Notes under the pieces: generated by a model | What the model was told of the DNA's origin: nothing | The model's database searches: none | The model's input: only the letters and a program-made list of their open reading frames with translations | Position numbers and translations under genes: made by a program | Shown here: piece after piece, positions 1-11,752 of the stretch | Position numbering within the stretch: the first letter of the stretch is position 1 | Layout of the letters: every line of letters starts with the position of its first letter | Source of the DNA: Hydrangea macrophylla | Taxonomy: Eukaryota > Streptophyta > Magnoliopsida > Cornales > Hydrangeaceae | NCBI GenBank assembly: GCA_033977485.1 | Contig: CM066988.1 | Span: 7,853,501 to 7,917,500, forward strand | Direction: 5' to 3' | DNA: 64,000 nucleotides

Positions 1-1
1 A

Positions 2-3000
2 TTTGATGTCATCCTTGGGATGGACTAGTTGGTCGAGTATTGAGCTTTCATAGATTATTTTAAGCGTCGGGTTACTCTTTTCACTCCTAAGGGAGACAGT
101 TGTAGATTCGAGGGTGATTAGTTGGATTTACCGCTACCCTCGTTGTTTTCACGGAGTAGTTTATATTCTTCTCTTGAAACTCTGGCTAGTTTATTGGCCA
201 CGGAGAGGGGCACTTCTCTTGTGGAATTGCCACCTATTGTTTGTGAATTTCCTGACGTCTTTCCAGAAGACTTATCAGAATTGCCACCTGTTCGTGCTAT
301 CGATTTTGCAATCGATCTTGTGCCAGGCACTTTGCCTATTTCTATTCCGTATCGTACGGCACCAGCAGAATTGAAGGAGTTGAAAATTCAGTTGGAAGGT
401 CTCTAGAGTAAGGGTTTTATTCGCCCGAGTGTATCCCCGTGGGGAGCTCCAGTTCCCTTTGTTAAGAAGAAGGATTGAACGTTGAGATTGTGTATCGATT
501 ATCGAAAACTCAATCTTGTGACAATCAAGAATAAGTATCGACTTCCAAGAATCGATGATTTGTTTGATGAACTCAAAGGTTCCACTTGTTTCTCCAAGAT
601 TGATCTGAGATCGGGTTATCATCAACTCCGTATTTAATAGTCAGACATCTCGAAGACAGCTTTTAGGTCCCGATATGGACATTTTGAGTTTATGGTTATG
701 CCATTCAGATTGACCAATGCTCCAACAGCATTTATGGATCTCATGCAACGAGTATTTCACGATTATTTGGATAAGTTTGTGATTGTATTTATTGATGATA
801 TTCTCATCTATTCTTCCTCTAAGGAACTTCATGAGGAACACTTTAGGATTGTCCTACAAGTATTGCGTACTCACCGATTGTTTGGTAAATTATCTAAATG
901 TGATTTTTGGTTGACAGAAGTGAAATTTTTGGGACACGTTGTCTCGAGAGATGGAGTGTCAGTTGATTCATCAAAGATTGAATCTGTTATGGATTGGCAG
1001 CCACCTAAGAACGTATTTGAGGTACGTAGTTTCTTGGGTTTAACAGGCTATTACCGTCGCTTTGTAAAGGACTTTTCTCATATTACTTCACCTTTGACTA
1101 AGCTTACGCGTAAAGTGTTGAAATTCATTTGAACTGAGGAGTGTGAGAAAGCATTTCAGCCTTTAAAGACTCGATTGACTTCAGCACCAGTTTTGATTAT
1201 TCCAGAGCGTGGTGTTGACTATGCAATTTATTGTGACGCTTTACTTCTTGGTTTGGGGTGTGTGCTTATGCAAGAAGGCAAAGTTGTTGCCTATGGTTCT
1301 CGCCAGTTAAAGCCTTATGAGCAGAATTATCAAACTCATGACTTAGAGCTTGCTGCCGTTGTGTTTGCCTTAAAGTCATGGCGTCATTACTTGTATGGGG
1401 AACGATTTGATGTCTTTTTAGGCCACAAGAGCTTGAAGTATATCTTTACTCAACGTGATCTAAATCTTCGACAACGTCGATGGATGGAGTACTTAGAAGA
1501 TTATGACTTCAAACTACAGTATCATCCAGGGAAGGAAAATGTAGTGGCCGATGCACTGAGTCGCAAGTCACGAGGTTCATTGGCTTATCTGGCCATTCAA
1601 GAATGGAATATGCTCTATCAGATTAGGGAGTTTGAGGTAGAGCTCAATGATTCTAAGAATCGTGCTTCATTGTATTCTGTTATGGCTCAACCGTCAATCA
1701 TTCAACAAGTGAAAGATGGGCAACAATCTGATCCGGTAGCATCTACTTTTTGTATGCGAATTCTTTGAGGTGATGTTGTAGAAGGTTGGACTTTTGACTC
1801 CGAGCGTGGGTTGAAGTTCAAAGACCGTTTGTTTGCGCCTTTGGCAGTTCGTGAACAAGTGATGAAGGAATTCTATCATTCGCGATTAGCGGTGCATCTG
1901 AGAGGTAACAAGATGTACCATAATCTGCGATGTCAGTTTTGGTGGAAGGGTATGAAGCGCGATGTCGCTAAGTTTATATCTCGGTGTTTGACCTGTCAAC
2001 AAGTGAAAGCCGAACATCAGAGACCTGCAGGGTTATTGCAACCATTACCAATTTCAGAGTAGAAATGGGAGCACGTGACAATGGATTTTGTGATAGCATT
2101 TCCTGGGTCACCACGTGGTCATGATGCCGTTTGGGTCATTGTGGATCGTTTAACAAAGTCTGCACATTTTTTGGGAATGCGTTTGACCGATTCAGTTGAT
2201 GTTCTTAGTCGCGTGTATATTCGAGAGATCATTCGGTTACATGGAGTCCCTGTTTCGATTGTTTTGGATCGAGATCCGCAGTTTACTTCATTGTTTTGGG
2301 AAGGTCTCCAGAAAGCTTCGGGGACAGAATTGAGATTTAGTACGACTTTTCATCCTCAGACGAATGGTCAGTCAGAACGTACTATACAGACCTTGGAAGA
2401 TATGTTACGAGCTTGTGTTATGGACTTCAAAGGTAATTGGGAAGACCACCTACCATTGATCGAGTTTGTGTATAACAACAGTTATCAACAAGCATTCAGA
2501 TGGCACTGTTTGAGGCCCTATATGGACGACCGTGTCGTTCTCCCGTATGTTGGACAAAGGTTGGAGAAGCATCTCTGTTGGGACTAGATCTAGTAAGGGA
2601 AACTACTGAAAAGATAAAACTGATTCGTGCGAGAATACTTACGGCTCAGAGCTGACAGAAAAGTTATGCTGATAAGAAGAGTAGACCGTTGTCCTTTGAA
2701 GTTGGAGATCATGTGTTTCTCAAAGTTTCACCTCGTCGTGGTGTGCCTCGTTTTGGACAGGATAAGAAGCTTTCACCTCGTTTCATTGGACCTTTCCAGA
2801 TTTTAGAACGTGTGGGTGAAGTTGCCTATCGATTGGCTTTGCCTCCGCAGTTGGCAAAAGTTCACAATGTATTTCATATCTCAATGCTTCGAAAGTATGA
2901 ACCTGATCCGTCTCATGTTTTAGATTGGACTAATTTACCGTTGGAGCAAGATGCGTGTTACGAAGAATAACCCGTACAGATTCTAGAAGCTAAGGAGCAT

Positions 3001-3122
3001 GTGCTTCGTGGTAGAACTATTCATTTGGTTCGAGTACTGTGGTGTCACCATGGTACTGAGGAGACTACATGGGAGAATGAGAAAGAGATGCGCGATCGAT
3101 ATCCGCAATTATTTGCCTCTTG
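2..3122 (+). pseudogene. Broken chromovirus pol (PR-RT-RNase H-integrase-chromodomain)
   Basis: One polyprotein, readable almost throughout in a single frame but interrupted by stops near 26, 41, 118, 404, 476, 635-640, 1130, 1766 and 2060. An indel near 2490-2500 shifts the frame, and further stops follow near 2653 and 2968. Visible motifs: a protease end (FDVILGMD), RT with CIDYRKLN and the FIDD active site (near 790), RNase H (1175-1600), an integrase zinc-binding region (1865-2020) and an integrase core (2075-2500) with its D, D and E present. The terminal tail ends PQLFAS. In RNase H the aspartate expected before HKSL is replaced (FLGHKSL), so a catalytic residue is lost. Most stops sit where W, Q, R or G is expected and fit C-to-T decay of methylated DNA. 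The gene cannot make a complete product. Confidence 0.9.
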
Positions 3123-3184
3123 AGTTATTTGTTTTCTATGCTAATGATTATCTGTGTGCGAATTTCGCGGACGAAATTTCTTTT

Positions 3185-3197
3185 AAGGTGGGTAGGA
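3185..3197 (+). other. Polypurine tract of the chromovirus
   Basis: The purine-rich AAGGTGGGTAGGA lies directly before the TGT that opens the LTR. This is where plus-strand DNA priming takes place in LTR retrotransposons. Its position fixes the 5' edge of the 3' LTR. Confidence 0.75.
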
Positions 3198-4289
3198 TGT
3201 AAAACCCCGTTATTTTATTTTCGCTTTTTATTCTCGAATAATACCAGTTTTGGAATTTTGCGCTGTATAATTTTTACATGTGTGCGTGTGAGCATAAGCT
3301 CAACCACATGGGATAGCTTTCCTTTTGAACTTGGACCCAAAGCAATTCAGTTCGTACACTATGTGTGCGTGTGTATACAATTCATGTGTGTGTGAGGCTT
3401 ATACTTCACACTACTTGGTGACTAAGTATGGGAGTTGTTATATATTGGACATTAATCTCTCAATCTCTCATAACTCTCATAAACACTATCTGATCTCTCA
3501 ACAGTCTCTCTCTCCCGGGTGCATACACCCACATACATATTGTCTACTCACATATACATATTGATTCTTATACACACACACACATACATGCAACTACTTA
3601 TATACATACATGATTCTTACTCATTCCAGTGAATAATTGAACAAGCAAGCTTGGCTCATTTGTCTTGATTTCTCTGTCTCTCTCTGCAATTTCAAACTTG
3701 GTAAGCTTATGTACCTCTACTAATGTTAATTTCAATTTAGTTAAATTGTTAAGTATAGGTATATATATATATAGATAGTCAGATTCATGTATACAATTTC
3801 AGGAGATTGAAATTCAAACTTTGAATTCAAGCTCTAGATTTGGGAAAACCTCATATTGAAATTCCATTCTTTTAATTCTATTTTTAATTTCAGTTTATTT
3901 AGACTGTAATTGTAGATATAGATATATATAGATTTACATATATATCGTTAACGGTCCAAAAATAGCGAGCAGAAAAACTGTCACAGAAACGTGATTTCTT
4001 TATATCAATTGAAAGGTCTCGATCCCACGAGACTCCCTTTCGAATTTCAAAAGCAAATTCATAACGGTTGCGACGAACGGTCGAATTAATGTTTTGTCAC
4101 CATTAGGTTTTTCGATAAAATCAAAAGCTGTGTTTTGATTCTTGGAAAACTGATTTCATATTTAAAATCTACGCGGTAAAAGGAAGAGATTCATATATTG
4201 GAATTCTATTTTTAATTAAGTTTTCAAAATGGGTCAAAACCAGTGTTTGATTTCAAAACAGGGGAAGGAAAGGGAAGAAGACGATTCTG

Positions 4290-4500
4290 TGATACCTCGC
4301 GCGCGCGACCTACCCGAGCGAGGGGTCGCGCGAGCAACCTGCGCGCGCGACCAGGCTTGTTTTTGAAAATTGTTTTGAAAATAACCACGTGGCCTTACTG
4401 AACGCATTCCGCGAGAGCGAACCGCGCGAACGAGGCCTCGCGCGTGCAGCCGCCTCGAATGAGGTCCCGCGCGAGCGGCCTGCGCGCGCAACCTCAGGCA
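4290..4500. other. CpG-rich repeated block in the LTR
   Basis: A GC-rich island in an AT-rich surrounding, with repeated CGCGCGCGACC-like segments on both sides of a non-CpG spacer (about 4345-4410). It lies just upstream of a TATA-like TATTTAAG, so it may be part of the LTR promoter. It keeps many CpGs although the linked pol shows heavy C-to-T decay. Arginine-rich ORFs on both strands here are composition artefacts. Confidence 0.6.
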
Positions 4501-4526
4501 GTTTTGTGAAATCTTCTATTTTGTTG

Positions 4527-4534
4527 TATTTAAG
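4527..4534 (+). promoter_or_regulatory. TATA-like box of the chromovirus LTR
   Basis: TATTTAAG lies about 30 bp past the CpG-rich block, in the part of the LTR where the promoter is expected. This is inferred from position and motif only. Confidence 0.35.
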
Positions 4535-4875
4535 TCTGTTACGAGCTAAGGGACCTTGTACCCTAAGCTTTAAGAGTTTTACTTTGCCTTTGTAGTAGTT
4601 GTACTCATGCTTTGAGGTGTTGTACCTCACTAATTTACGCGCATTATTGTATATTGAGATTTGTAACAGATTGAGCAGTTTCGGTTTCTATTCAGATTTA
4701 TTATTCAGTCTATCCTCGGTGAACGGTAGTTCCGTATAACCCTCAATAAAGTTGTATGACATGTTAATAGTGTACTTACATGTTTACTTGAGCTGCTATG
4801 CCTTAAGTGGTTACTTGAGTTGCTATGCCTTATGTGTTTACCTGGAAAATTTCAGCATGTCTGTTGTGTTGCTTA

Positions 4876-6523
4876 GAATTGATAGCATGCCTTAATAATT
4901 TGTCTTATGAAATATTGAATATGTCTGGATGCTTAGATCTCGCACATGTCATATCATTTCATAAGCATGAGCATGAACACGAAAATCACGAAAATGATTT
5001 TGGATGAAAGACCTTAGAGGCTTTGAATTTTTGAAAAGGGAAGACCTTAAAGGCTTCCAGGTTTTAAAAAGGGAAGACCTTAGAGGCTTCCATGCATAAA
5101 ACCCTCTAGGAGGGATTTTGTTTTGAAAAGTTAGAAATCCCGAATTTGTGGGTAGGTGTGTGAGATGGGTACCACTAGGAACTCGAATTGCGGGATGTGC
5201 TGCAAGAAACCCCCGTAACGGTAAAGGCTAGGCCTCCGTTTAATTCGTAAGGCCCAAAGTCCCGCACGTTTGAGGCTAGGCCTACGTGGACGGGAAGCTC
5301 ATGGTCCGGGTAATGATATTGACAATTGAGGGTGAGTGTTTGAAAAGGCATGTAAATGGTTTTCATTCATTGACATTGGCATTCATTACACTCACACATG
5401 TTATATAACAGATGTTATTGTGCGGTTATATGACTATTCGAGCCTTTTTGGCTTATGGACTATTAAATCTATTTTTTCAGGTGATATAGATAAGGGCAAG
5501 GCCCCGAGAATTGACAATGCTTCCGCTATAGTTTGAAGACCCGTGTGTGGGGATTTCCATTTAGTTAATGTAATAAGACTTTTATTTCAAAGAACATGTT
5601 ATGTTACAATTGGATAAATGTTAGTCCACCGGCTTTTAAATTAAAGGATAACTTCACTCTGATTTTCCGCTGCTTACCTTGAAAACGTTTTGTTTCTTTG
5701 AATTGATAGCATGCCTTAATAATCTGTCTTATAAAATATTGAATATGTCTGGATGCTTAGAGCTCGCATATGTCATATCATTTCATAAGCATGAGCATGA
5801 ACACGAAAATCACGAAAATGATTTTGGGATGAAAGACCTTAGAGGCTTTCAATTTTTGAAAAGGGAAGACCTTAGAGGCTTCCAGGTTTTAAAAAGGGAA
5901 GACCTTAGAGGCTTCCATGCATAAAACCCTCTAGGAGGGATCTTGTTTTAAAAAGTTAGAAATCCCGGATTTGTGGGTAGGCGTGTGAGATGGGTACCAC
6001 TAGGAACTCGAATTGCGGTATGTACTACAAGAAACCCCCGTTAACGGTAAAGGCTAGGCCTCCGTGTAATTCGTAAGTCCCAAAGTCCCGCACATTTGAG
6101 GCTAGGCCTACATGGACGGGAAGTCCATGGTCCGGGTAATGATATTGACGATTAAGGGTGAGTGTTTGAAAAGGCATGTAAATGGTTTTCATGCATTGAC
6201 ATTGGCATTCATTGCACTCACACATATTATATAACAGGTGTTATTGTGTGGTTATATGACTATACGAGCCTTTTTGGCTTATGGACTATTAAATTTTTTT
6301 TTTCAGGTGATATAGGTAAGGGCAAGGCCCTGAGAATTGACAATGCTTCTGCTATAGTTTGAAGACCCGTGCGTGGGGATTTCCATTTAGTTAATGTAAT
6401 AAAACATTGATTTCAAATAACATGTTATGTTTCAATTGGACAAATGTTAGTCCATCGACTTTTAAATTAAAGGATAACTTCACTCTGATTTTTCGCTGCT
6501 TACCTGGAAAACGTTTTGTTTTA
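4876..6523. repeat. 824-bp tandem duplication within the LTR
   Basis: Copy 1 (4876-5699) and copy 2 (5700 to about 6523) align nearly end to end from GAATTGATAGCATGCC to the shared segment ending near AAAACGTTTTGTTT, with scattered substitutions and small indels. Each copy also holds a 30-33-bp tandem repeat based on GGGAAGACCTTAGAGGCTTC. The duplication happened inside one LTR; without the 5' LTR its age relative to insertion is unknown. Confidence 0.9.
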
Positions 6524-6988
6524 AGAAAGGTTATTTTCTAAACGAAACCAGACTCTGTTTTATGAATGTCTTCCAAATGATAAACGTTTAATATCGGTAA
6601 CCCTAGGAGTCTTGGACTCGGGGAGTTACCGATTGGTGTCAAAGTAATTTTTACTGTTATTGTTGTACTTCCGCCGGTTGACACCCCGTCGCCGGGACTC
6701 GTGGCGGGGCGGGGAGTCACATTTTTTCCCTTTGCTTCTCATATGCAAGGTTATTTGAGGCTAAATAACCTCGTTTGACCGAATTTTTCCTGTCTTCGGG
6801 CATTTCGTGAAACTATTAAATGGTAATTCACGCGATTGCATTTTAGAACAAATTTATCACAAAAATTAAGTGCTATAAAAGAAATCTGAATAAGTAAACG
6901 AACAAAATAATAGGTAAAATCATAATTTCATTAAGCGCATTTAGTCATCAAGGGAAGAAAGCAAAACTTAAATGTCATACAGCAAAAG

Positions 6989-9900
6989 TTATACATCTGT
7001 ATTACTATCCATATCATCATCTTTATCCATATCATCTGTAATATAATCCATGTCATTATCTATACCATCAGTGAATTCACTATGCCGATTAGATTCAACA
7101 CCAGCTTCAACATCTTTGTTATCATCCATATCTATATTTATGTCATTATCGATGATAAGAATGACCTCTGATTCAATATCATCCCTGCGATATTGAGCAA
7201 CATTATCATCAACGACAATTGGGACAAACTTTGTGTCTTCATTCAGTTGGAATACATCATTATGTTCTGGTAAATCTCCACTATCTTCAACAACCACTGG
7301 TAGATCATACACTCCCCTATGCTCGACCATTTGCACAACTTTCCAAGGTTCGCCAAACGTGGTATCATCAAGATAGAACACTTATTTTGCTTGGTTAGGT
7401 AGGATAAAAGGATCATTTTTATACCACCAAGCTGTGACATGAATGCTTGTGCAATGTGACTCAGTTCAGATTGTTCTCTTACTGATGGTATTTGTGTTGT
7501 ACTATTCACACTCAAATAAAACAACTATATTCCAACACATGTACTCGAATTCCCAAACCTTGCTCAAATGACCAAAATAATCATGTATCTGGTTGTTGTG
7601 ATCCCCTTGTACATGCAGAACACTTTTTGGCTCTTACGCTGGTTGTCAATGCCTGTGGTGTGAAATCTTACACCATTGATTATGCATCCTGAATATTGTT
7701 TCACTTTTATATTTGTACCATTTGCCAAGGTCCACAGTTGGTCATTTTGTTCCATAGAGCTGTTAACTTTCAAGGTATTGATCTATATACACATGTATTA
7801 GAATATAGTTAGTTAATTATACTCATGATGTTCAAGTTTTGTGCAACTAACACGACATTTGGTGTGTCACAAAATTATTTATGTCTTACATAATAACAGA
7901 ACCAATTGGGAAATTCTCGTCACTGTATTTGTGAGATATCATGGCCAGTTGGGATCTGTAACTGATTCTTGTGTTCCCTACTCAAAACAACATGTGTAAT
8001 AGATTTAAAATAATAACTCTGTGTATAGCTAACAATAATAACAATTACACTCAATTAGCCACTTACTCAAAATATGGATCCACCTCAAAGCTATTGAAAA
8101 GCAAGAACCATTCAATGTTTTCTCGAAATTCCTGTGAGATCTGGCCAGACTTTGAAACCAAAACAAAAAGGATGGGCTGGTTCTGTGAATACTGGCATGC
8201 CTGGGCAACGTTCACAACAATCTATGTTTTGTTCTGGTCTATCAAACATGGTTTCAATCTCATCTAAATACATTGAGCAAAAAGTAATAGACTCTTTGAC
8301 AATATAAGCCTCTGCGATCGAACCTTCTAGGCGAGCTCGGTTGGTAACATATTCTTTCAAAGTTTCAAGATACCTTCCAAAAGAGGGTGTTAATTTAGAC
8401 CATCAAGTAAACAGAGTTGAAACAACATGTATATCACAATAACATATACCTTTCAATCGCGTACATTCACCGATAATGCACCGACCCTCCAAGCTTGGCC
8501 TCTCAAGGAAGGTGAACAGCCAAATGGACCATCACATCAAAGAAAGCTATGGTAAAATATTTCTCAAGTTTATAGAGTATAAGGACTATCCTTTCCTCAA
8601 GCTTCTCCAAATCTCCCATCCTCAATGTTTTGGCGCACACAAATTGGAAGAATTTTCCCAACTCAAATAGAGTTGTACAAATATTATTATCGATGTAACC
8701 ACACATACCAATTGGTAGAATCAGTTGCAGGAGTACATGGTAGTCATGACTTTTAAGGCTTGATAATCTACCATTTCTTAAGCTCACTGACCCTGATATG
8801 TTCGCCACATAACCATCTGGATACTTAATAGATTTCAAATATTCACAAAAAGCTTCTATGTCCTTTGGGGTCAGTGAAAATATTGCACAAGGCTTGACAT
8901 GAGATCCATTGGGACATTGTTCCAAGTACAACTTTTTCCCAATTCCCCAGTCTTGCAAGTCTAATCGTGCCTTGTTTGTGTCTTCGTTCTTCTGATCAAT
9001 GACCAACATAGTTCTGTAGATAGTTTCACTAATATTCTTCTATGTGCATCACATCGATGTTATGTCTAAGCTTTCGCTCCTTCCAGTATAGAAGCTCAAA
9101 GAAGATGCTTAACTTGGACAACTTTACTTCTTTATGATTACTTGAAAACATTCCCAAGTTGGCAACTGGTAACTGGTCTAACTAATTTTGTACCTTTTCA
9201 ATCGTTAACTCAAGTGATCTAGTCCTTGTTTCATGCTTGCCATTGTTGGCCTTACTCCTTTGCCAACTGTGATTCTCAGGCAAGTACCAGCGATGGTTAT
9301 TTTATCCAATTTTATTTCTCAAGCGTTCTGAATATGGTTTGTCAATGCAAATGGGACAAGCCATATAACCCGTCATACTCCATCAAGATATGTTACCATA
9401 TCCAGGAAAGTTATGGATTGCCCACAATATGAATGCCCGCATCTAAAAATTTTGACCAGTTAAGGCATCATAAGTTAATGCACCATTATCCCATAATTCT
9501 TTCAATTCATCCATCAACGGTCTCATATAAACATCAAACGCTTTCCCTAGTTACGACGGCCCAGGAATAAGTAATGACAGCATAAAAAATGTCTCTTTCA
9601 TACACATCCAGGGTGGCAGGTTGAAGGGTGTGAGTATCACTGGCCATTTACTGTAAGAGGTACTCATATTCTCAAAAAGGGTTGAACCCATCAGTGGCTA
9701 ACCCTAACCTCACATTCCTCAGATAACGGGTGAACTCCGGATATTACCAATCTAGCAACTTCCACTCAGTACTATTGATCTGATGTCTCAATACCCCATC
9801 ATCCACGCGTTCATCTTTGTCCCATCTCATATCTGACGCTCTCTTCTTAAACATATACAATCTCTGCAACCTCGGTGTCAACGAGAAGTAGCGTAGAACC

Positions 9901-10655
9901 TTATGGGAGATCTTCTTACCCTTGCCATGATTGATCTTGTGTCCGGACTCTTCACATTCTGGACACTTATCGAGGCCTTTATTATCCTTCCAAAAGAGGG
10001 CGCAGTCATTTTTGCATGCATCGATGTACTCGTATGACATGCCCAGATCACGTGTTATCTTCTTTAATTCATATGTCAATTTTGGAACCAAATTACTGTC
10101 TGGTAAAAGTTTCATCAGTAACCCAGGAAGCATATCAAGCAACTTATTACTCCAATTGTTTAGTACCTTCACATCAAGTATACTAATGATGAATTTCAAT
10201 AGAGTAAAATCCTTGCAACTCGGGTAAAGGTCATATTTTGCGTCATCGATTAGTCTATCAAAATTTTGCACTTCTTCCCTCTGGGTCATATCGGTCGACT
10301 CACCCCTTATTCGATCCTCTACCATTTCATCCATACCATCCATAGCCCCACTATCATTATCTACGATTTGATGACCATAACCCTGTTCCTCGGCACTGCT
10401 ACGTGAGACTTGAGGTTCCTCATGCTCCACCCAGTGAATACATGATTTCATAATCTTTTTCTCGATCAAATGAAGGTGAACAATTGGAACCAACTGCTGT
10501 AGAATGTTTACACAACTTGTACAAGGACACCAAATGTTACCTTTATGGTCCTTAACTGCAACTGCATACTTGCTGAATTATTTTACCCCATTTACATATT
10601 GCTCACTTAACCTACCCAATTGTGTGGTAGTCAATGGTATCCAACTCTTGTCCAT
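6989..10655 (-). pseudogene. Broken CACTA TNP2 transposase
   Basis: Read from 10655 downward. An N-terminal transposase-associated domain opens MDKSWIPLTTTQLG, with the CPCTSCVN motif; a TAA lies at about residue 26. The TNP2 core follows (9460-10493), with KNDCALFWKD, CPECEESGHK and, near 9600-9700, ATDGFNPF and LPPWMCMKE. Then come a DUF4218-like block (8503-9009: KSHDYHVLLQ, MVHLAVHLP) and a DUF4216-like end (7240-7440: HVTAWWYKND, FYLDDTTFGEPW). The protein would cut and join CACTA ends. Several stops and frameshifts break it, for example an extra T in the FNPF-ENM region near 9675 and stops near 9450 and 9555. The Asp-rich tail to 6989 is readable. Family assignment is firm; function is lost. 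Confidence 0.85.
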
Positions 10656-11752
10656 ATTTAATAAAATATGCAAGTTCCATGTAAATGATTTAACAAGTCA
10701 ATAGTGATGCAAGTATATCTCTGAGGGAGTATATAAACAAGGTCTAACCATATGTACTAAGCTAATGTAAACAGACGAGCAAACGTAAAAAAGTGTAGAG
10801 GGAGAAAAAAAATAACATTATAGAATCATATTGCAATAAGGGGCTGTTTTACTATAAACTGTGCAAATTCAACATAACTCTACATCATAGAAACTTACTT
10901 TTAAAAGAAAAATGTTTTCAATCTCCTAACATAAAAGTATTCATTCTAGTTGTATCTCTTCCTAGTTAGTACTCATTCTAATGTGGCTCAAACCAAGTCT
11001 TAAGTAAGTAATGCAACTCTTTAAAAGAGTAATGTCCATTTCGAAAGAAAGGACAACTTTGACTACACACAATATACATTGCAACAAACAGGTCACTCGA
11101 ACAACAATAAGACATGACAAAAAAATCAAGCTAATCGTTTTACAATTTCCTCTTTATTCAAGACGATCTTAAACCTGTAACAAATTCATTCATTCATTCT
11201 ATGAAAAGCAATTTGAATCTAATTACCTATTTGGGATAGAATAATTAGGTCACAAACTTGCACAGTTTCAACAAGAATATAAATAAACAAATTAGAGAAA
11301 GATGCCCAAGAACATGAGGGTGCCTTGAATTCAAATTTGAACAAATGATGACCACCTAAGAACGTCGGCACCAACCTCGATCACCACAACCAAAAAAATT
11401 GAGTACCACCTGCAACTAAGACCTCTCATTAACATGTCATATCTACATACATAATTACAAATCATACATTTTTGCTCACCCCAAAATTGCTCACCCTTTG
11501 CTCAAAATTAAAAAGATAAAAAGGAAAAAAAAATGTGGGCAAAAAAATATCCGGCTGTTTTTCAATCCTATTTTTCTTTCCCTTTATTTTTCCATCAATG
11601 AATTCACAAAATAAACAAAGCCTAAAAGAACAATCGTAACTCTATCTAAGGTTATTTATTTGTTTTCTCTTGATTGCATGTTCCCTATCTAAGGGAATCA
11701 ATGTCACTTACAAGTTTGTGAGTCAATTTTAGTTAGTATTTAGTATTGGAGC
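10656..11752. other. No gene seen; 5' flank of TNP2 within CACTA-2
   Basis: AT-rich DNA upstream of the TNP2 start. No convincing ORF, RNA gene or inverted-repeat element was seen. Together with 14793-15007 and 28130-29227 it would form the 5' region of CACTA-2 once the two nested retroelements are removed (about 2.4 kb). Confidence 0.5.

Larger units (their letters stand above)
1..3197 (+). mobile_element. Ty3/gypsy chromovirus (Tekay/Del-like), 3' half of internal region
   Basis: This is the internal part of an LTR retrotransposon from the end of protease through reverse transcriptase, RNase H, integrase and a C-terminal chromodomain-like tail. It is followed by a polypurine tract and the 3' LTR at 3198. 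Gag, most of protease and the 5' LTR lie outside the window. Domain order PR-RT-RH-IN and the tail of the type VRVLW...EETTWE fit chromoviruses; the exact lineage (Tekay/Del) is inferred from the polypurine tract and LTR-start style and is less certain. Confidence 0.9.
3198..6721 (+). repeat. 3' LTR of the chromovirus, 3.5 kb, with internal tandem duplication
   Basis: Starts TGTAAAACCCCG and ends CGGGGAGTCACA. The reverse complement of the end (TGTGACTCCCCG) matches the start at the usual inverted LTR termini. It contains a CpG-rich block (4290-4500), a TATTTAAG box at 4527-4534 and an 824-bp tandem duplication that accounts for much of its length. The 5' LTR is outside the window, so the target-site duplication cannot be tested. 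Short ORFs inside it are not real genes. Confidence 0.8.

Noticed and set aside
4234..4630. Arg-rich ORFs on both strands
   Set aside because: They cover a CpG-rich repeat block in an LTR and reflect composition only.
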